Shown: positions 11,953 to 22,702, numbered from the stretch's first letter. The stretch is 64,000 bases of DNA from Adiantum capillus-veneris (GCA_014529385.2 CM043945.1:93690612-93754611), one strand, 5' to 3'. The notes: a model not told the origin generated them from the letters alone. Numbers and translations: made by a program.

Positions 11953-13177
11953 TCCATTGCAATGGGATGACAAGTGTGAAGAAGTGTTTCAAGAGGTGAA
12001 AGAGGTGTTAGGGGGGTTGTCAGCCATGCAGGCTCCTGATTGGGAGAAAATTTTTAATGTAAATCCATCAGTAGGGGATGATGCCATTGGAGCCATGCTA
12101 TTGCAAAAGGGGAAGGGAAGCCATTATATGAGGCTAGTGTATTGTGCAAGCCGAGTGAAGCTGGTAGCAGAGAGAAAATTCTCGGAAGTAGAGCTAGTGA
12201 TGGCCAGTGTGATATTTGCTTGTCGACGATTTCGTCATTACTTGCTACCACGACCTTTTATGTTCTTGACAAGCTATGCTTTTTTGCCACAGTTAATTAA
12301 TGGCACTAACATGTCAAATGTGGTCAAGAAATGGGTAATTGAACTGCAAGAGTTTGAGTTCTCTTTTCTAGTGGAAGACAGTACAAGGGCTACCCTAGCT
12401 GATTTGTTGACCTACAAGGAGAATCCCCTTATTGTTAAGGAAGAGGTGGTGAGAAAGGTAGTTGAAGAAGTGCCACAGATCAGCAATGCACATGTGTTGT
12501 TCTTTGATGGCTCATACAGAAAGAGCCATGATGCCGCTTCAGGGGGTATAACACTTTATGATCCAGAGGGGAAGCTAGTATGTAAGAGAGGGTTCAAGTT
12601 GGATGCTCATAGTAACAATGAGGCTGAATATGCTACATTGGAAGCTGGATTACACATTTTTTTGAATCATGGGGTTAAAAGGTTGAGTATAAAAGGTGAT
12701 GCCTTGTTAGTTGTGAAGCAAGTGCTGGGTGTGTGGAAGAGCAAGAACACCTCATTGAAGGAAATGTGTTTCAAAATTAAAGGCCTGTTAAAAAAGTTTG
12801 AAGCATGGAGCATCAGACACATTGAACGTGCTCTAAATGGAGAGGCACATGAAACAGCTCAAAGCATGATTGGGGAGCTATTTGTGTTGAGGACCTCTTT
12901 ACCTCTTTATAATGGCCGGGAAAGTTTGGCTCAAGAAGAGGAGTTTTTGCTAACAGGAATCATTCCAAAGGAGATTCAGAAGTCTAAGAAGTATGGTTTT
13001 GTGCGTAGAGCATACAAGTACAAATTGATTGGTGATGTATTATACATGAAAGGGGCTGATCTCGTGTTGAGACGTGTACCTTGGCGGGAGGAGCTTTACA
13101 GAGTGTTGGAAGAGAATCATGAAGGCGCATGTGGCGGCCATTTTGCTCTAAAGATCACCTTGCATAAGATCTTGTAA
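11939..13177 (+). pseudogene. Gypsy A RNase H, dual type, and integrase zinc domain
   Basis: The N-terminal part is the RT-linked RNase H region (PLQWDDKCEEVF, then VGDDAIGAMLLQ, ERKFSEVELVMASV). A second, archaeal-like RNase H follows: VLFFDGSYRKSHDAASGG near 12495 and NNEAEYATLEAG near 12620. This double arrangement is known from the Tat lineage of plant Ty3/gypsy elements. The last part holds the integrase HHCC zinc-binding start, with ENHEGACGGHF near 13110. The stop TAA at 13175 stands where copy C has CAA, so it is a C-to-T nonsense change. The frame goes on in 13178-13270 with WPSLHKDVHHWCRSCNRCQ. Confidence 0.92.
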
Positions 13178-14169
13178 GAGGGGTATGTCTGGCCTAGTTT
13201 GCACAAGGATGTTCACCATTGGTGTAGGTCTTGCAATAGGTGTCAAGCATTTGGGAAGAGAGTGTTGAAGCCAGAGCTACTAAAACCATTATGGCGTTTG
13301 ATGTGTTTGAAAAGTGGGGGATTGATGCAATAGGCCCGTTACCTATCACAAGCAGGGGCAAAAGCTATATTTTGACTGCAGTGGACTATCTCTCTAGATG
13401 GGCAGAGGCTATAGCAGTAAAACAGATCACTGCAAAGGATGTGGCAAAATTTGTGTACGATGAAATATGTTGCAAGTTTGGGGTTCCATTAGAGCTACTT
13501 TCAGATAAGGGGCCAGGATTTAGAGCTAAACTGCTAGAATTTTTATGTGCAAAGATGAAGATTAGGCATCAACATACCACTCCTTATTACCCGTAGTGTA
13601 ATGGCTTAAATGAAAGATTCAATGGTGAGTTGGTACAGATTCTTTCGAAAGTGACAGAGCACCAAGGAAAGAATTGGGATTTGGAATTGCCTAGTGCATT
13701 ATGGGCTTACCGTACTTCGGTGAAGACAGGTACAGGGTTCACTCCATTTCATTTGGTGTATGGAAAGGAAGCACTATTGCCTGTGGAGGTAGAGTTGCCT
13801 GCAGTAAAGATGCTAGAGAAGTTGCTTGGGCCGCCTAGTGATGCATTCAAAGAGAGGCTCTTACAGTTACAAGAGGTTCAGTTGGATAGGATGAGCGCAT
13901 TGGAACATTATGGCCAGATGCAGGATAAGGCTTTGGCGAAGATAAATGAAAAGGTCAAGAGTAAGGGTATCAAGAAGCATGACTTGGTTTTGCGCTACAA
14001 CAATAAGCTGGACAACACCTTCCAAAAGAAGTTTCAAATTAAGTGGGAAGGCCCTTTCAAGGTAGTGGAGTGTTTCCCGAATGGTACATATCAGTTGGCT
14101 AACTTGGATGGGATTTTACAGAAGTCAAGGGAAATGGATTGCGTCTTAAGTTGTTTCATGCCAGGTTGA
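13178..14169 (+). pseudogene. Gypsy A integrase core and C-terminal domain
   Basis: Integrase that would insert the cDNA. After a frame change near 13270 the DDE core reads FEKWGIDAIGPLPI (first Asp), LELLSDKGPGF (second Asp; relatives have N or Q for K) and CNGLNERFNGEL (Glu). A TAG at 13594-13596 interrupts between the second and third residues. Copy C has CAG there, another C-to-T change. The C-terminal part contains LPSALWAYRTSVKTGTGFTP and FQKKFQIKWEGPFKVV, the usual SH3-like tail. Frame ends at 14169. Confidence 0.93.
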
Positions 14170-14280
14170 TGATGGTGGAGCAAGATGTGTTTTTTGAAGA
14201 GCAAGTGATGTCTGTGAAGGATGAGGAGACCTGTGCTGCGGCGAGTTTCATATCTCTCTTTGCTGCTGCTGATCATGAAT

Positions 14281-14310
14281 GATCTAGCAGGCTAAGGGAT
14301 GGGCAAATTA
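14281..14310 (+). other. Polypurine region before gypsy A 3' LTR
   Basis: CAGGCTAAGGGATGGGCAAA lies just before the LTR start at 14311. Gypsy B (5731-5765, minus) and copy C (53268-53293) have the same arrangement. Confidence 0.65.
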
Positions 14311-15457
14311 TGTCAGGAGTTTTTTGGAGCAAGGGATTTCACATATGTACATACACATGCATGGTGCATTGAATAAAGGATTGCCCATTTTCCAGAGCCA
14401 GGTGGTTATGTGGGGCCCACATGTGTAAAGGTAGGACATGGTGTACATAGTGTATCGATTTTCATTATTACCAGTACCAATGTGTTTTTTCTACAATAAT
14501 GAGGAGTTGGTAGCGCATAAAACTTCTTGAGAAAGCTATCCGCGGGCCGACGCCATGAGGTAAGCAAGTGCGTCAGATGGCATCTAGTGGCGTCAGGAGG
14601 CCGAACGGGGTCAATATTTGCACGTGGATGAGTACGGACACAACGTGGGTGTTTTCTTGTGAAAGTTATGCAGAAAGGTCATCATTAGGACCAATTTTTG
14701 GGGCCACTTCACATGGTGGCAAGACGCATTATTGAAAAAAATCGAGTGCCAGGTGTGCGTATGGATGCAGCAGGGTGACAACTATGCACTACGAGGTCAG
14801 TTTTTGGCCTGTTCGGGGTCCGTTTGAGGTCATCTAAAATGCCAAGGGTGACCAACTAATAAAGCTAAGTGTGGGAACTGAAAAAACAGAGAGAAGACCA
14901 GAAAAAAGGTGGAGAGAAGAGGAGGAGCAGCCGTAGGTGTGTTTTTGGTGTTTTTGGAGCCTGTTTTGGCCCTAAACTGCTCATCCGAGGTCGGATTTGA
15001 GCACTTTGACATTGTAGACTGCGGTTTTGGGCCATTCCGGACGCGATGGCGCTGTCCATTTTGCCAAATTCCTCACTCTTTTTGTACTGTTTTTACTGTG
15101 TAAGTTTCTTCTATGAGCGAAGCTTCTGCTCCAATTTGTGATTGTATCTGGTATCTTTTACCCATATTGTGTGAGCTGTTTGCCCCATTGGTGTTGGCCC
15201 GAGCTCATTTGTATCTAAACATTAGAAATTCTCCTCTTTTGAGCTGAGTTTTTGGGTGTGTGTGTGTGTATATGTGTGTCTCTGTGTGGAGTGGGCAAGT
15301 GGATAGTCTCTCTCCTCTCACTCCATAGGTGCGTTTCCTGTCTCGGCCAGGTGGTTGTGTAAGCTGAGTGGTGCCCACATAGTGTCTGTGTATATCATTC
15401 CAAGAGCGTGTGTCGGGTCATTATAGAGGCGTTCTGTGTGTTTCTATCCCGCTCACA
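14311..15457 (+). repeat. 3' LTR of plus-strand gypsy A
   Basis: The LTR starts TGTCAGGAGTTTTTTGG and ends CCCGCTCACA, 1147 bp. It matches the LTR at 53294-54434 over its whole length. It also matches the inverted LTR at 15534-16678, with which it forms a large inverted repeat. The ends were set by where these copies stop resembling each other. Confidence 0.9.
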
Positions 15458-15533
15458 TTCTTTGTGTGTTTCCATCCCGCTCATTATAGAGGTGTTCTGT
15501 GTGTTTCCATCCTCCGTGGGGGCACCAAAAGAA
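15458..15533. other. Scrambled junction with a minus-strand primer-binding site
   Basis: A 76-bp spacer between two head-on LTR A copies. It has repeated scraps of the LTR 3' end (15466-15510). On the minus strand TGGTGCCCCCACGGAGG from about 15527 down is a primer-binding site in correct position for the LTR at 15534-16678. So the right-hand LTR is the 5' LTR of a minus-strand element whose internal part is gone. Confidence 0.75.
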
Positions 15534-16678
15534 TATAAGCGGGATGGAAACACACAGAACTCCTCTATAATGACCCGACACAACACTCTTGGAATGATAT
15601 ATACACACACTATGGGGCAACACTCGGCTTACACAACCACCTGGCCGAGACAGGAAACACACCTATGGAGTGAGAGGAGAGAGACTATACACTTGCCCAC
15701 TCCACACAGAGACACACATATACATACACACACCCAAAAACTCAGCTCAAAAGAGGAGAATTTCTGATGTTTAGATACAAATGAGCTCAGGTCAACACCA
15801 ATGGGGCAAACATCTCACACAATATGGGTAAAAGATACAAGATACAATCACAAGTTGGAGCAGAAGCTTCGCTCATAGGAGAAACTTACACAACAAAAAC
15901 AGCAAAAAAAGAGTGAGGAATTTGGCAAAATGGACAGCGCCATCGCGTCCGGAATGGCCCAAAACCCCAGTGTACAATGTCAAAGTGCTCAAATCCGACC
16001 TCGGATGAGCAGTTTAGGGCCAAAGCAGGCTCCAAAAACACCAAAAATACACCTGCAGCTGTTCCTCCTCTTCTCTCCACGTTTTTTCTGGTCTTCTCTC
16101 TGTTGTTTCAGTTCCCACACTTAGCTTTATTAGTTGGTCACCCTTGGACTTTTAGATGACCTCAAACGAACCCCGAACAGGCCAAAAATTGACCTCGCAG
16201 TGCATAGTTGTCACCCTGCTGCATCCATACGCACACCTGGCACTCGATTTTTTTCAATAATGCGTCTTGAAACCACGTGAAGTGGCCCTAAAAATTGGTC
16301 CTAATGATGACCTTTCTGCATAACTCTCACAAGAAAACATCCACGTTGTGTCGGTACTCATCCACGTGCAAATATTGACCCCGTTCGGCCTCTTGACGCC
16401 ACTAGATGCCATCTGACGCACTTGCTTACCTCATGTCGTCAGCCCGTGGATAGCTTCCTCGAGAAGTTTTACGCGCTACCAACTTCTCATTATTGTAGAA
16501 AAAACACACTGGTATTGGTAATAATGAAAATCGATACACTATGTACACCCTGTCCTACCTGTACACATGTGGGCCCCACATAACCACCTGGCTCTGGAAA
16601 ATGGCCAATCCTTTATTCGATGCACCATGCATGTGTATGTACATATGTGAAATCGCTTCCTCCAAAAAATTCCTAACA
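15534..16678 (-). repeat. 5' LTR of minus-strand gypsy A relic
   Basis: Full-length LTR A in minus orientation. It starts TGTTAGGAATTTTTTGG at 16678 and ends TATA at 15534, where other copies have CACA. It is followed on the minus strand by a primer-binding site. Together with 14311-15457 it makes an inverted repeat with arms of about 1.15 kb and a 76-bp spacer. Confidence 0.88.
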
Positions 16679-17926
16679 GTGTCACCAAGTAGCACATACC
16701 TTTTGGCACGTCATAGGAAGGCATACATTTTTGACTTGTCCAACTCTGATGGAAACATACCTGTTTGTAAAAACTCTTCCTCCCTCTCCGAGGCTTGCCT
16801 TCCAAAATAAAGAGGAGAATCAACCCTTATCACATACAATTGGTCAATTGAAGCTTGTGTTGCACTATGTGATTCTTTATTATGAGACATGTCCACATGC
16901 CTTAAACTCCAAGCTTCAAAATTCTTAAGAAGATTCTTCACTTAAAAGAACATATTTTTCAGCCTTGGATTCTACTTTGCCACACCCCAAGTACTTGCTT
17001 AACCACCAAAAGAGCATCACATCTTACCCTCACAGGATGGATGCCAAGCTCAAAGCAAAGGTTGAGCCCTTTCTCCAAAGTAGCATACTCAGCTTTATTG
17101 TTGCTTTGTGCCGTAAGCTTCAAACTCCTTTTAGTTACCAAAGCACCTTGAGGATCATAAATCACCACCTCCTAAATCTTCACCATGTGCTTTCCTGTAA
17201 GATCCATAAAAATAATAATAGATAGGCATTGTCTACGTCAGTAGCTTCCATGTGTTGCTTCTTCACCGCGTCCTCCTTAAGAAGAAGAGGGTTTTTCTAA
17301 TACTTAAGAAAATCAGCCAATGTATCCCTTGTACTCTCCTCAACAAGAAAGAGAATTGGAATTCCTGTAGCTCCACAATGCACTTCATAAGCCTCTTTGA
17401 CAAAGTAGGGCTATTCACCAATTGAGGTAGAAGAGTGTAGCTTGTGGTGATATATGTAAAATGGTTTAGGGATAAGGTAGTGCCTAAAGCTTCTACATGC
17501 ATAAATCACACTCACCATGATGAGCTCCACCTCAATATAGCCTCTTTCCACCTCTAGCTTCACCCTGCTAGCACAATAGATAGGCTTCATGTAGTGGGAG
17601 TTGTTACCTCATTGAAGAAGCATAGATCCAATAGCATCCTCACCTACTAATGTATTCACATAAAACTCCTTATCCCAATTAGGAGCTTGCATGACAGGAA
17701 GACAACCAAGAACCTCTTTAATACCTTGGAAAACCTCTTCACATTCATTTTTCCATTGTAGAGGATCCAACCTTGCTACTTGTTTTAGATGATGAAGAAG
17801 TTGAGAGGAAAAGGGAATGAACCTTGACATATACTTCACCTTTTGAATGAAAGTAGCAAGTTTCTTTGTATCCTTAGGTGATGGGAGGAGCACCAAAGCC
17901 TTCACTTTGTTAGGATCCGCTTCAAT
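16679..17926 (-). pseudogene. Gypsy B RT end and RNase H
   Basis: Minus-strand continuation of gypsy B. It starts at IEADPNKVKALVLLPSPKDT (17926 down) and includes QLLHHLKQVARLDPLQW near 17770. The RT-linked RNase H follows, then the second RNase H with NNKAEYATLEKGLNL near 17090 (a relative of gypsy A has NNEAEYATLEAG, so a catalytic Glu is now Lys). The last block is SLRHVDMSHNKESHSATQAS near 16880. It ends at 16679 in YVLLGDT, where the gypsy A compound begins. Several stops and frameshifts are present. The 11 bases TCCGCTTCAAT at its upper edge are repeated at 22703-22713. Confidence 0.88.
17916..17926. repeat. Target site duplication, left copy
   Basis: TCCGCTTCAAT occurs here and at 22703-22713, both times inside the gypsy B reading frame (GIEA, then D or E). 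The gypsy frame stops at one copy and resumes at the other, so the bases were duplicated when the 4.8-kb element between them was inserted. Confidence 0.85.
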
Positions 17927-19141
17927 GAGGAATCTCAAATCTCGAGCGAGATTTTCTGAGAAATCCCTAAAACGAGCAAGACTAGCCAAGACACACTATA
18001 CAAATGACCACAAAGTTTTGACAAAAAAAAACCCTTGAACAAGGGTTTGGTAGAATGTTTCCTTTGATGGATTGGAACAATTGGAACCCATACAATGGCA
18101 TGTTGATATTCCTCTTCTTGGAACTAGTTTCCCTCAGATATTGGAAGCTCATTTCTACCACCATTGATTCTTGTCGGGAATAGTGACACCATGATTCCAA
18201 TGGATATAAATCTCCTATTCCTACCTCCCTACATGTAGGACCACAAGACTTACACTTCCGAGTCTGTTGAATTGTCCGTCATGCCTCAACCCAGATTACT
18301 CACCCAACGTGTGATGCCCCTATGCTGAATATACTTCTTAGAGCCATGGTGTATGATTGTCATTGTACTCCTTTGAAATGCTTTTCCTAATGTGATTAGC
18401 CCTTCGTTTTTGTTTGTACTCTATCTATTCTTTGGGAGTTGTACGCCCATCAGTGCCTCATAGCAATTCAAATGGATGGTAGTCTAGCATAGCATTTGTC
18501 CTCTTGCAGAATGATGTGGCCCAAGCCCGGTCCTTAGCATCCCATAAGGTAACCCCCTCTAAGGGGTAACAGGGAGGTTGGTTGTGCTACAACAAAAAAC
18601 ATTGTGCCACGTTGAGACAACTGTGTTGGCTAAAAAAGATAAATTTCAGGGTCCCTAATCATTGACAAATTTGGTTTTGAAGGAATAGGAAACTCACAAC
18701 AGATGAGGAAAGAAGGTCCTCAAGTTTGACCGTCATCATTTTCAACGACTATATAGTATAAACAAAACCCTTCAAAAAATATCTTTGAAAGAGACGCGAA
18801 CTCTTTCACGTACAGGCAGGGACCAATGCTCGAAAAAAACTTTTTTCTGAAAACTTGGCAAACCTACCTATGAGAATTTTAGTGGTAAACTGACTAAATT
18901 TTAAGGTTTTTTACACCAAATGACACTAAATTTCTCTAAATTTTGTAAGTTTTCTCACTTTCAAATTTAAAATTTAGAGGTAAATCTCAAATTTTGTAGG
19001 AGTGATTACACTAAACCTAGGTTTTTTTTTTTCAATCCCTCCCCTTCTCTTTCTCTCTCCTCGCTCTCTCTCAATATCCTTAAAAAAGGGCCCGGCCATC
19101 GTAGACTTTTTTTTAAAAGAGATTGAGAGAGATGGAGGGGG

Positions 19142-19144
<3 letters not shown>
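17927..19144. other. Left part of the Mutator-like element, no gene seen
   Basis: Apart from the terminal inverted repeat (about 17927-17985) the stretch is AT-rich and without convincing coding frames. Around 18840-19010 there are runs of T and A and short inverted stretches. Confidence 0.5.

Positions 19145-19232
<88 letters not shown>
19145..19232. repeat. (AG)n microsatellite
   Basis: About 44 uninterrupted AG units. The long Ser/Leu or Arg/Glu frames on either strand here are products of this repeat and not genes. Confidence 0.97.
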
Positions 19233-19235
<3 letters not shown>

Positions 19236-19913
19236 GAGGGGATTGTATATGGGTGAGGGAATAGGCTGAGGAGGTGGAGATCGTGCATGCTGTAGGATCA
19301 ACATATCTGTGTTGATGTGCATCACGTAACCTTGTACTCTATCAGAAGTAAGCTTCTGCATGTTGACGCAGCCCAACCTAATCTCTTGTCGCACCATCGT
19401 TTTTGGTGTTGCAACTTGAGTAGGTTTTTCCCAACCCAATTAAGCATCCACCGTGAAGAATCGTGGTGGTTGATGGACTAAGCAAGGTAGGGGAGGGAGA
19501 GCACGCACTCCTGCAAGACAAGAGTTCATACTTCTATTGGGGACGGGTAGAGGCGGCAAAAGGAGACCTCCGGAGAGGCGCATCTGCTAAATGGCACTTC
19601 TCTCTCTCCTCGTTGGCTAGATCCTTAAGGTCTCTTGGGATAGTTTTTTAGGACTTTAAAACTCTCTTCTTCTTCTTCTTTTTCCCTTTGGAAACAACAT
19701 AAAAGCCATAGTAACAGTCTCAGCAACAATAACCAATAGTTAAAGAAATTAGAGATGGGGGAAAATTGCAAAATGAAAACCTTTTTAGGCTTGCAATAGT
19801 CATGCTTTCAAGAGTAAAGCAAAAATTGTATCTCATTACACAATCTGAAAGGTCCAAGGTTTCTATTTAAGTACTATCGAGTGACAACTCTTATCTAAAT
19901 CTTGCTATGCGGC

Positions 19914-20326
19914 TCACTTCATGGACTTCTTGGTGGCCTTAGGGGTAGCTGCAGGGATGGCTGGTGCTGCTTCAATACTCAATCCCTATGCCAAGTGCTC
20001 TTCCCTCCTGACAATTTTTCACTCCCTGATAGATTTTCCCTTAGCTCTATGGGCTTCAAATTGATCACACAATGTCTTTTCATGAGCCTTCTCAGCTTTA
20101 GACTTGTGAATACTTCTGAGCACGCGCTTATTTTTGAACACGTTACCCTTGACCTTCATATAGGTTTTCTTTCGAATCACAAAGCCATCCTTGACTAGCT
20201 TTCTGATATTTTGCCATGAATTGGCCATAGAGATTTATTGACCTCATTGGAATCAAGCCAGACCTTGCGCTTCCCACACTTCAACACGCTAGCCGTGAGG
20301 CGCTTCTGCGGCTTGATGGACACCAT
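19914..20326 (-). pseudogene. RPL19: Ribosomal protein eL19 (RPL19) pseudogene
   Basis: The minus-strand frame opens at 20326 with [19 protein letters not shown], then [10 protein letters not shown], as in eL19, a large-subunit protein. A frameshift follows near 20243. [20 protein letters not shown] then joins directly to [15 protein letters not shown], so the middle of the protein (about 75 residues) is missing. [22 protein letters not shown] follows. The Ala/Pro/Lys-rich plant C-terminus, ending ATKKSMK, is seen in another frame down to the stop at 19914, with a TAG inside. No intron is seen. It lies inside the Mutator-like element and must have been captured or retroposed there. Not functional. 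Confidence 0.9.
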
Positions 20327-20343
20327 GGTCGCCCACTCTCATG

Positions 20344-20352
20344 AAACCCTAA
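20344..20352 (-). promoter_or_regulatory. Telo-box in the eL19 leader
   Basis: AAACCCTAA on the plus strand (TTAGGGTTT on the coding strand) lies about 18 bases upstream of the eL19 start codon. Telo-boxes near transcription starts are characteristic of plant ribosomal protein genes. Its presence shows that the capture included 5' untranslated sequence. Confidence 0.7.
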
Positions 20353-20366
20353 TGGGATGAATGGTT

Positions 20367-20432
20367 TTCTTCTTCTTCTTCTTCTTCTCCTCCTCCTCCC
20401 TCGCTCTCTCCCTCTCTCTCTCTCTCTCTCTG
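20367..20432. repeat. CT/TTC-rich simple repeat
   Basis: TTC units followed by CTC and CT units, upstream of the eL19 pseudogene. It could be a pyrimidine-rich leader of the parent gene or simple microsatellite growth. Confidence 0.85.
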
Positions 20433-20826
20433 TCATACTACATACTGGAAGCTTTCAAGTACCATTTGCTCGGAATCTCCAGAGATTCTCTTATTTGATC
20501 CCTTGCCTTGCTAGAGGAGTAAACCTCTAATGGCAAGTGCCTCGCAGGCCTTGAACTCGCGTCAGCCTGAAAGAACATGAGAATTTCTCTAGCCAGCTTG
20601 CACCCATGCGGCCAATGAGGCTTTAGCACATAGAAAAAGAGATTTCAGCCAGCTACATGCTACGCTGCTGCCTACCGCGCCATCTGCCACCCCCTCTCCG
20701 TGCGCGTTGTCTTGTCGTTGGTCTGATTGTTGCATCGCTCGATGTCCATCATATGCATCTTAGATTCTTTTTTTTTTGGGATTTTCCCCAGCCAGGTACC
20801 CGGCCCCTACTCTCTCTTAGTAAACA

Positions 20827-20878
20827 AGAAACTCTCTGAAAGAGCGCGGGCCGGCGCGCGCTCTTTCAGAGAGTTTCT
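20827..20878. repeat. GC-rich perfect hairpin
   Basis: Two 22-base arms are exact inverted complements: AGAAACTCTCTGAAAGAGCG then CG on the left, and its complement at 20857-20878. The spacer is 8 bases of GGCC/GGCG type. The next bases are (CT)n and (CA)n. Confidence 0.9.
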
Positions 20879-20879
20879 T

Positions 20880-20926
<47 letters not shown>
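20879..20926. repeat. (CT)n(CA)n microsatellite
   Basis: A compound simple repeat directly after the hairpin arm. Confidence 0.95.
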
Positions 20927-20929
<3 letters not shown>

Positions 20930-21810
20930 GTGGAGAGGGAGACGTCTTCATCATCTGCATGGCGCTACGCTATAAAATGGGTTGTGAATACCAGCATCTC
21001 CACCATCACCAGAGTAGCCAACAGCAGATTATGCGTCACGCTGCATGGGAATACATGGCCACCCACTTGAAATTCACGTATTGAAAGAAATGGTTTCACT
21101 TAGGCTTCTTAAGAGAGATTTAGAGTGTTAGGGATAGAACTAAATGCTTTTCTTTGCTTCACCCGACAATCATTATTCTATTCAACTCTTTGATGTGCCA
21201 GGGAAATGCTTCTTCTAAGCGGTCTGTATATTCTGGTGGCAAGTGACGATACCTTCTCTTAATTGCTGTCTCCTATAATATTTTGGGTCCATGATTCAAA
21301 CATTCATTAGTTGTCTGGCTGTCTCATTAGTTTACACCGAAGATAGCGACGAAGGTGTCACGGAGGAGGTGCTTTATCTAGATTTTGATGAGGCTGCCAT
21401 ATGTCGGGTAGCACTTGTTGATTCAAGTAATAACAACAAGTTTAATGCGAAAGTTGTAACTTGTGTCAGAATTTGCATGCTCGAAAGTTGTTGCTATATG
21501 TTTTGTAACTGTATATGTGGGATGTTCTTGTTAATATTTTTGGCATTATGGTGGAGAGAGATGTTGTAACATCAAGATCAATACTTGTTTATGGACTCGT
21601 TTCAGGCTAGGGCTATGGTGGATTATTCTTTTGAGAGCTTATTGCAAGCACGTCACAGGCGACTATGCTTTGCAAGAAAGAGTGGATGTTCAAACTGGAA
21701 TAAAGTTAATACTAAAGCTATGCTTGACATATGGATTTGACATGTTCCCACCTTACTGGTTACGGATGTGTTAGTTGATTGCTCTACGTTTAGCATAAGT
21801 TGATGAATAG

Positions 21811-22120
21811 ATGAGCAACAAAGTGCCCAAGGCTGAACTCAAAACCACTCTTGAGCCCGACCCCAAGCTCGAGCTTAGAGGTGGTGCTCAGAGTCTCTAT
21901 AGGGTCTCCTCCAGCCTGGCTCCCATCTTGCAAACCTCGGAGACCACAAGTCCTTATGCCCTCCAGCGGGTATGGGACTACATCAAGGCTCACAAGCTCC
22001 AGACTAGTACTGAGAAATCACAGATCTTATGTGATCCTCTCCTTAAGAAGGCATTTGGATGAGACAATGTTAAGGTGTCAGAAGTGCTCAAGTACTTGAG
22101 TCCCCACTTGTCAGGACATT
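21811..22120 (+). pseudogene. SWIB/MDM2-domain protein fragment
   Basis: The frame contains the SWIB fold, which binds partner peptides in chromatin-remodelling (SWI/SNF BAF60-type) and RNA polymerase I factors. SSLAPILQTSETTSPYAL is followed by QRVWDYIKAHKLQTSTEK and SQILCDPLLKKAFG, a good match to the usual VxRxWxYIKxNxLQ and IxCDxxL pattern. An in-frame TGA at 22060-22062 interrupts it. After it DNVKVSEVLKYLSPHL completes the domain. Only the SWIB region is present, inside the Mutator-like element, so it is a captured fragment and not a working gene. Confidence 0.85.
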
Positions 22121-22702
22121 TTTTTGTTGATGCTATTAGGTTGTTGGTGATGCATATGGCAGAGGGCAAAGAAATAGAACGAGTAAACATCAAAGTGGAC
22201 ATGAGGGTAGAAAAGCTTATGATGGTTATATTCCTCAATTAACTAAGCCGCAGCTTTAGTGCAGCTAGCTGCTTGCACTTTTAGCAGAGTGTGTGAGGGG
22301 ATTAGTAGCAGAAAACTCAATGTTGAGGGAAAGGCATTGGGGAATATTGCCACTAGTGCAAGTCATGGTCTGATGAGCCTTTCGATTCAGTCACACTCCT
22401 TGTCTAGCTCTGTTGATAACCTATTTTAAAATTTGATGAGGCAAGCATTTTGAAACGATCTACAGACAAATAGAAACATCTCTCATGGCCGATTCAACGC
22501 AAAATATGGTGATCTTTTAAAAGTGAACTCTGATCTTTTGGATTTAGGAGGTAGTCTATCCATTGAAAACTCTTTTTGTTGTAGTGCATCAATATATAAA
22601 AAACATAATTATTATGTTGATGGTAAAATTTACTATATTGCGTACAAACACTTGCTCGGGTTTGTCTTTGCTCGGAAAAACTTGCTCGATGCATGGTAAG
22701 AC

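Larger units (their letters stand above)
6956..16678. mobile_element. Compound insertion of gypsy A elements inside gypsy B
   Basis: The outer edges are both minus-strand LTR A sequence: an LTR end (CACA) at 6956 and an LTR start (TGTTAGG) at 16678. Between them sits a plus-strand gypsy A with its own LTRs, primer-binding site, gag and pol. The B reading frame stops at 16679 in LLGDT and resumes at 6955 just before MKGVDLV, matching the continuous LIGDVLYMKGADLV region of gypsy A. The flanking bases on the minus strand, ACAC and ACGC, fit an imperfect short target duplication. Confidence 0.8.
17927..22702. mobile_element. Mutator-like (Pack-MULE type) element with captured gene fragments
   Basis: A 4776-bp insertion in gypsy B flanked by an 11-bp direct repeat, within the 9-11 bp range typical of Mutator-like elements. 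Its ends form a degenerate inverted repeat. Both read TCGAGC(G/A)AG, a T-run, then C(T/C)GAG and later CGAGCAAG, over about 45 bases. No transposase is visible. The inside carries a degraded ribosomal protein eL19 gene and a SWIB-domain gene fragment, so the best reading is a non-autonomous element that captured host sequence. A cut-and-paste element of another superfamily is less likely given the duplication length. Confidence 0.72.

Noticed and set aside
19002-19439. Long Ser/Leu and Arg/Glu open frames on both strands
   Set aside because: They are translations of the (AG)n microsatellite and carry no domain outside it.
19914-20326. A functional eL19 gene
   Set aside because: The middle of the protein is missing, and there is a frameshift and an internal stop.
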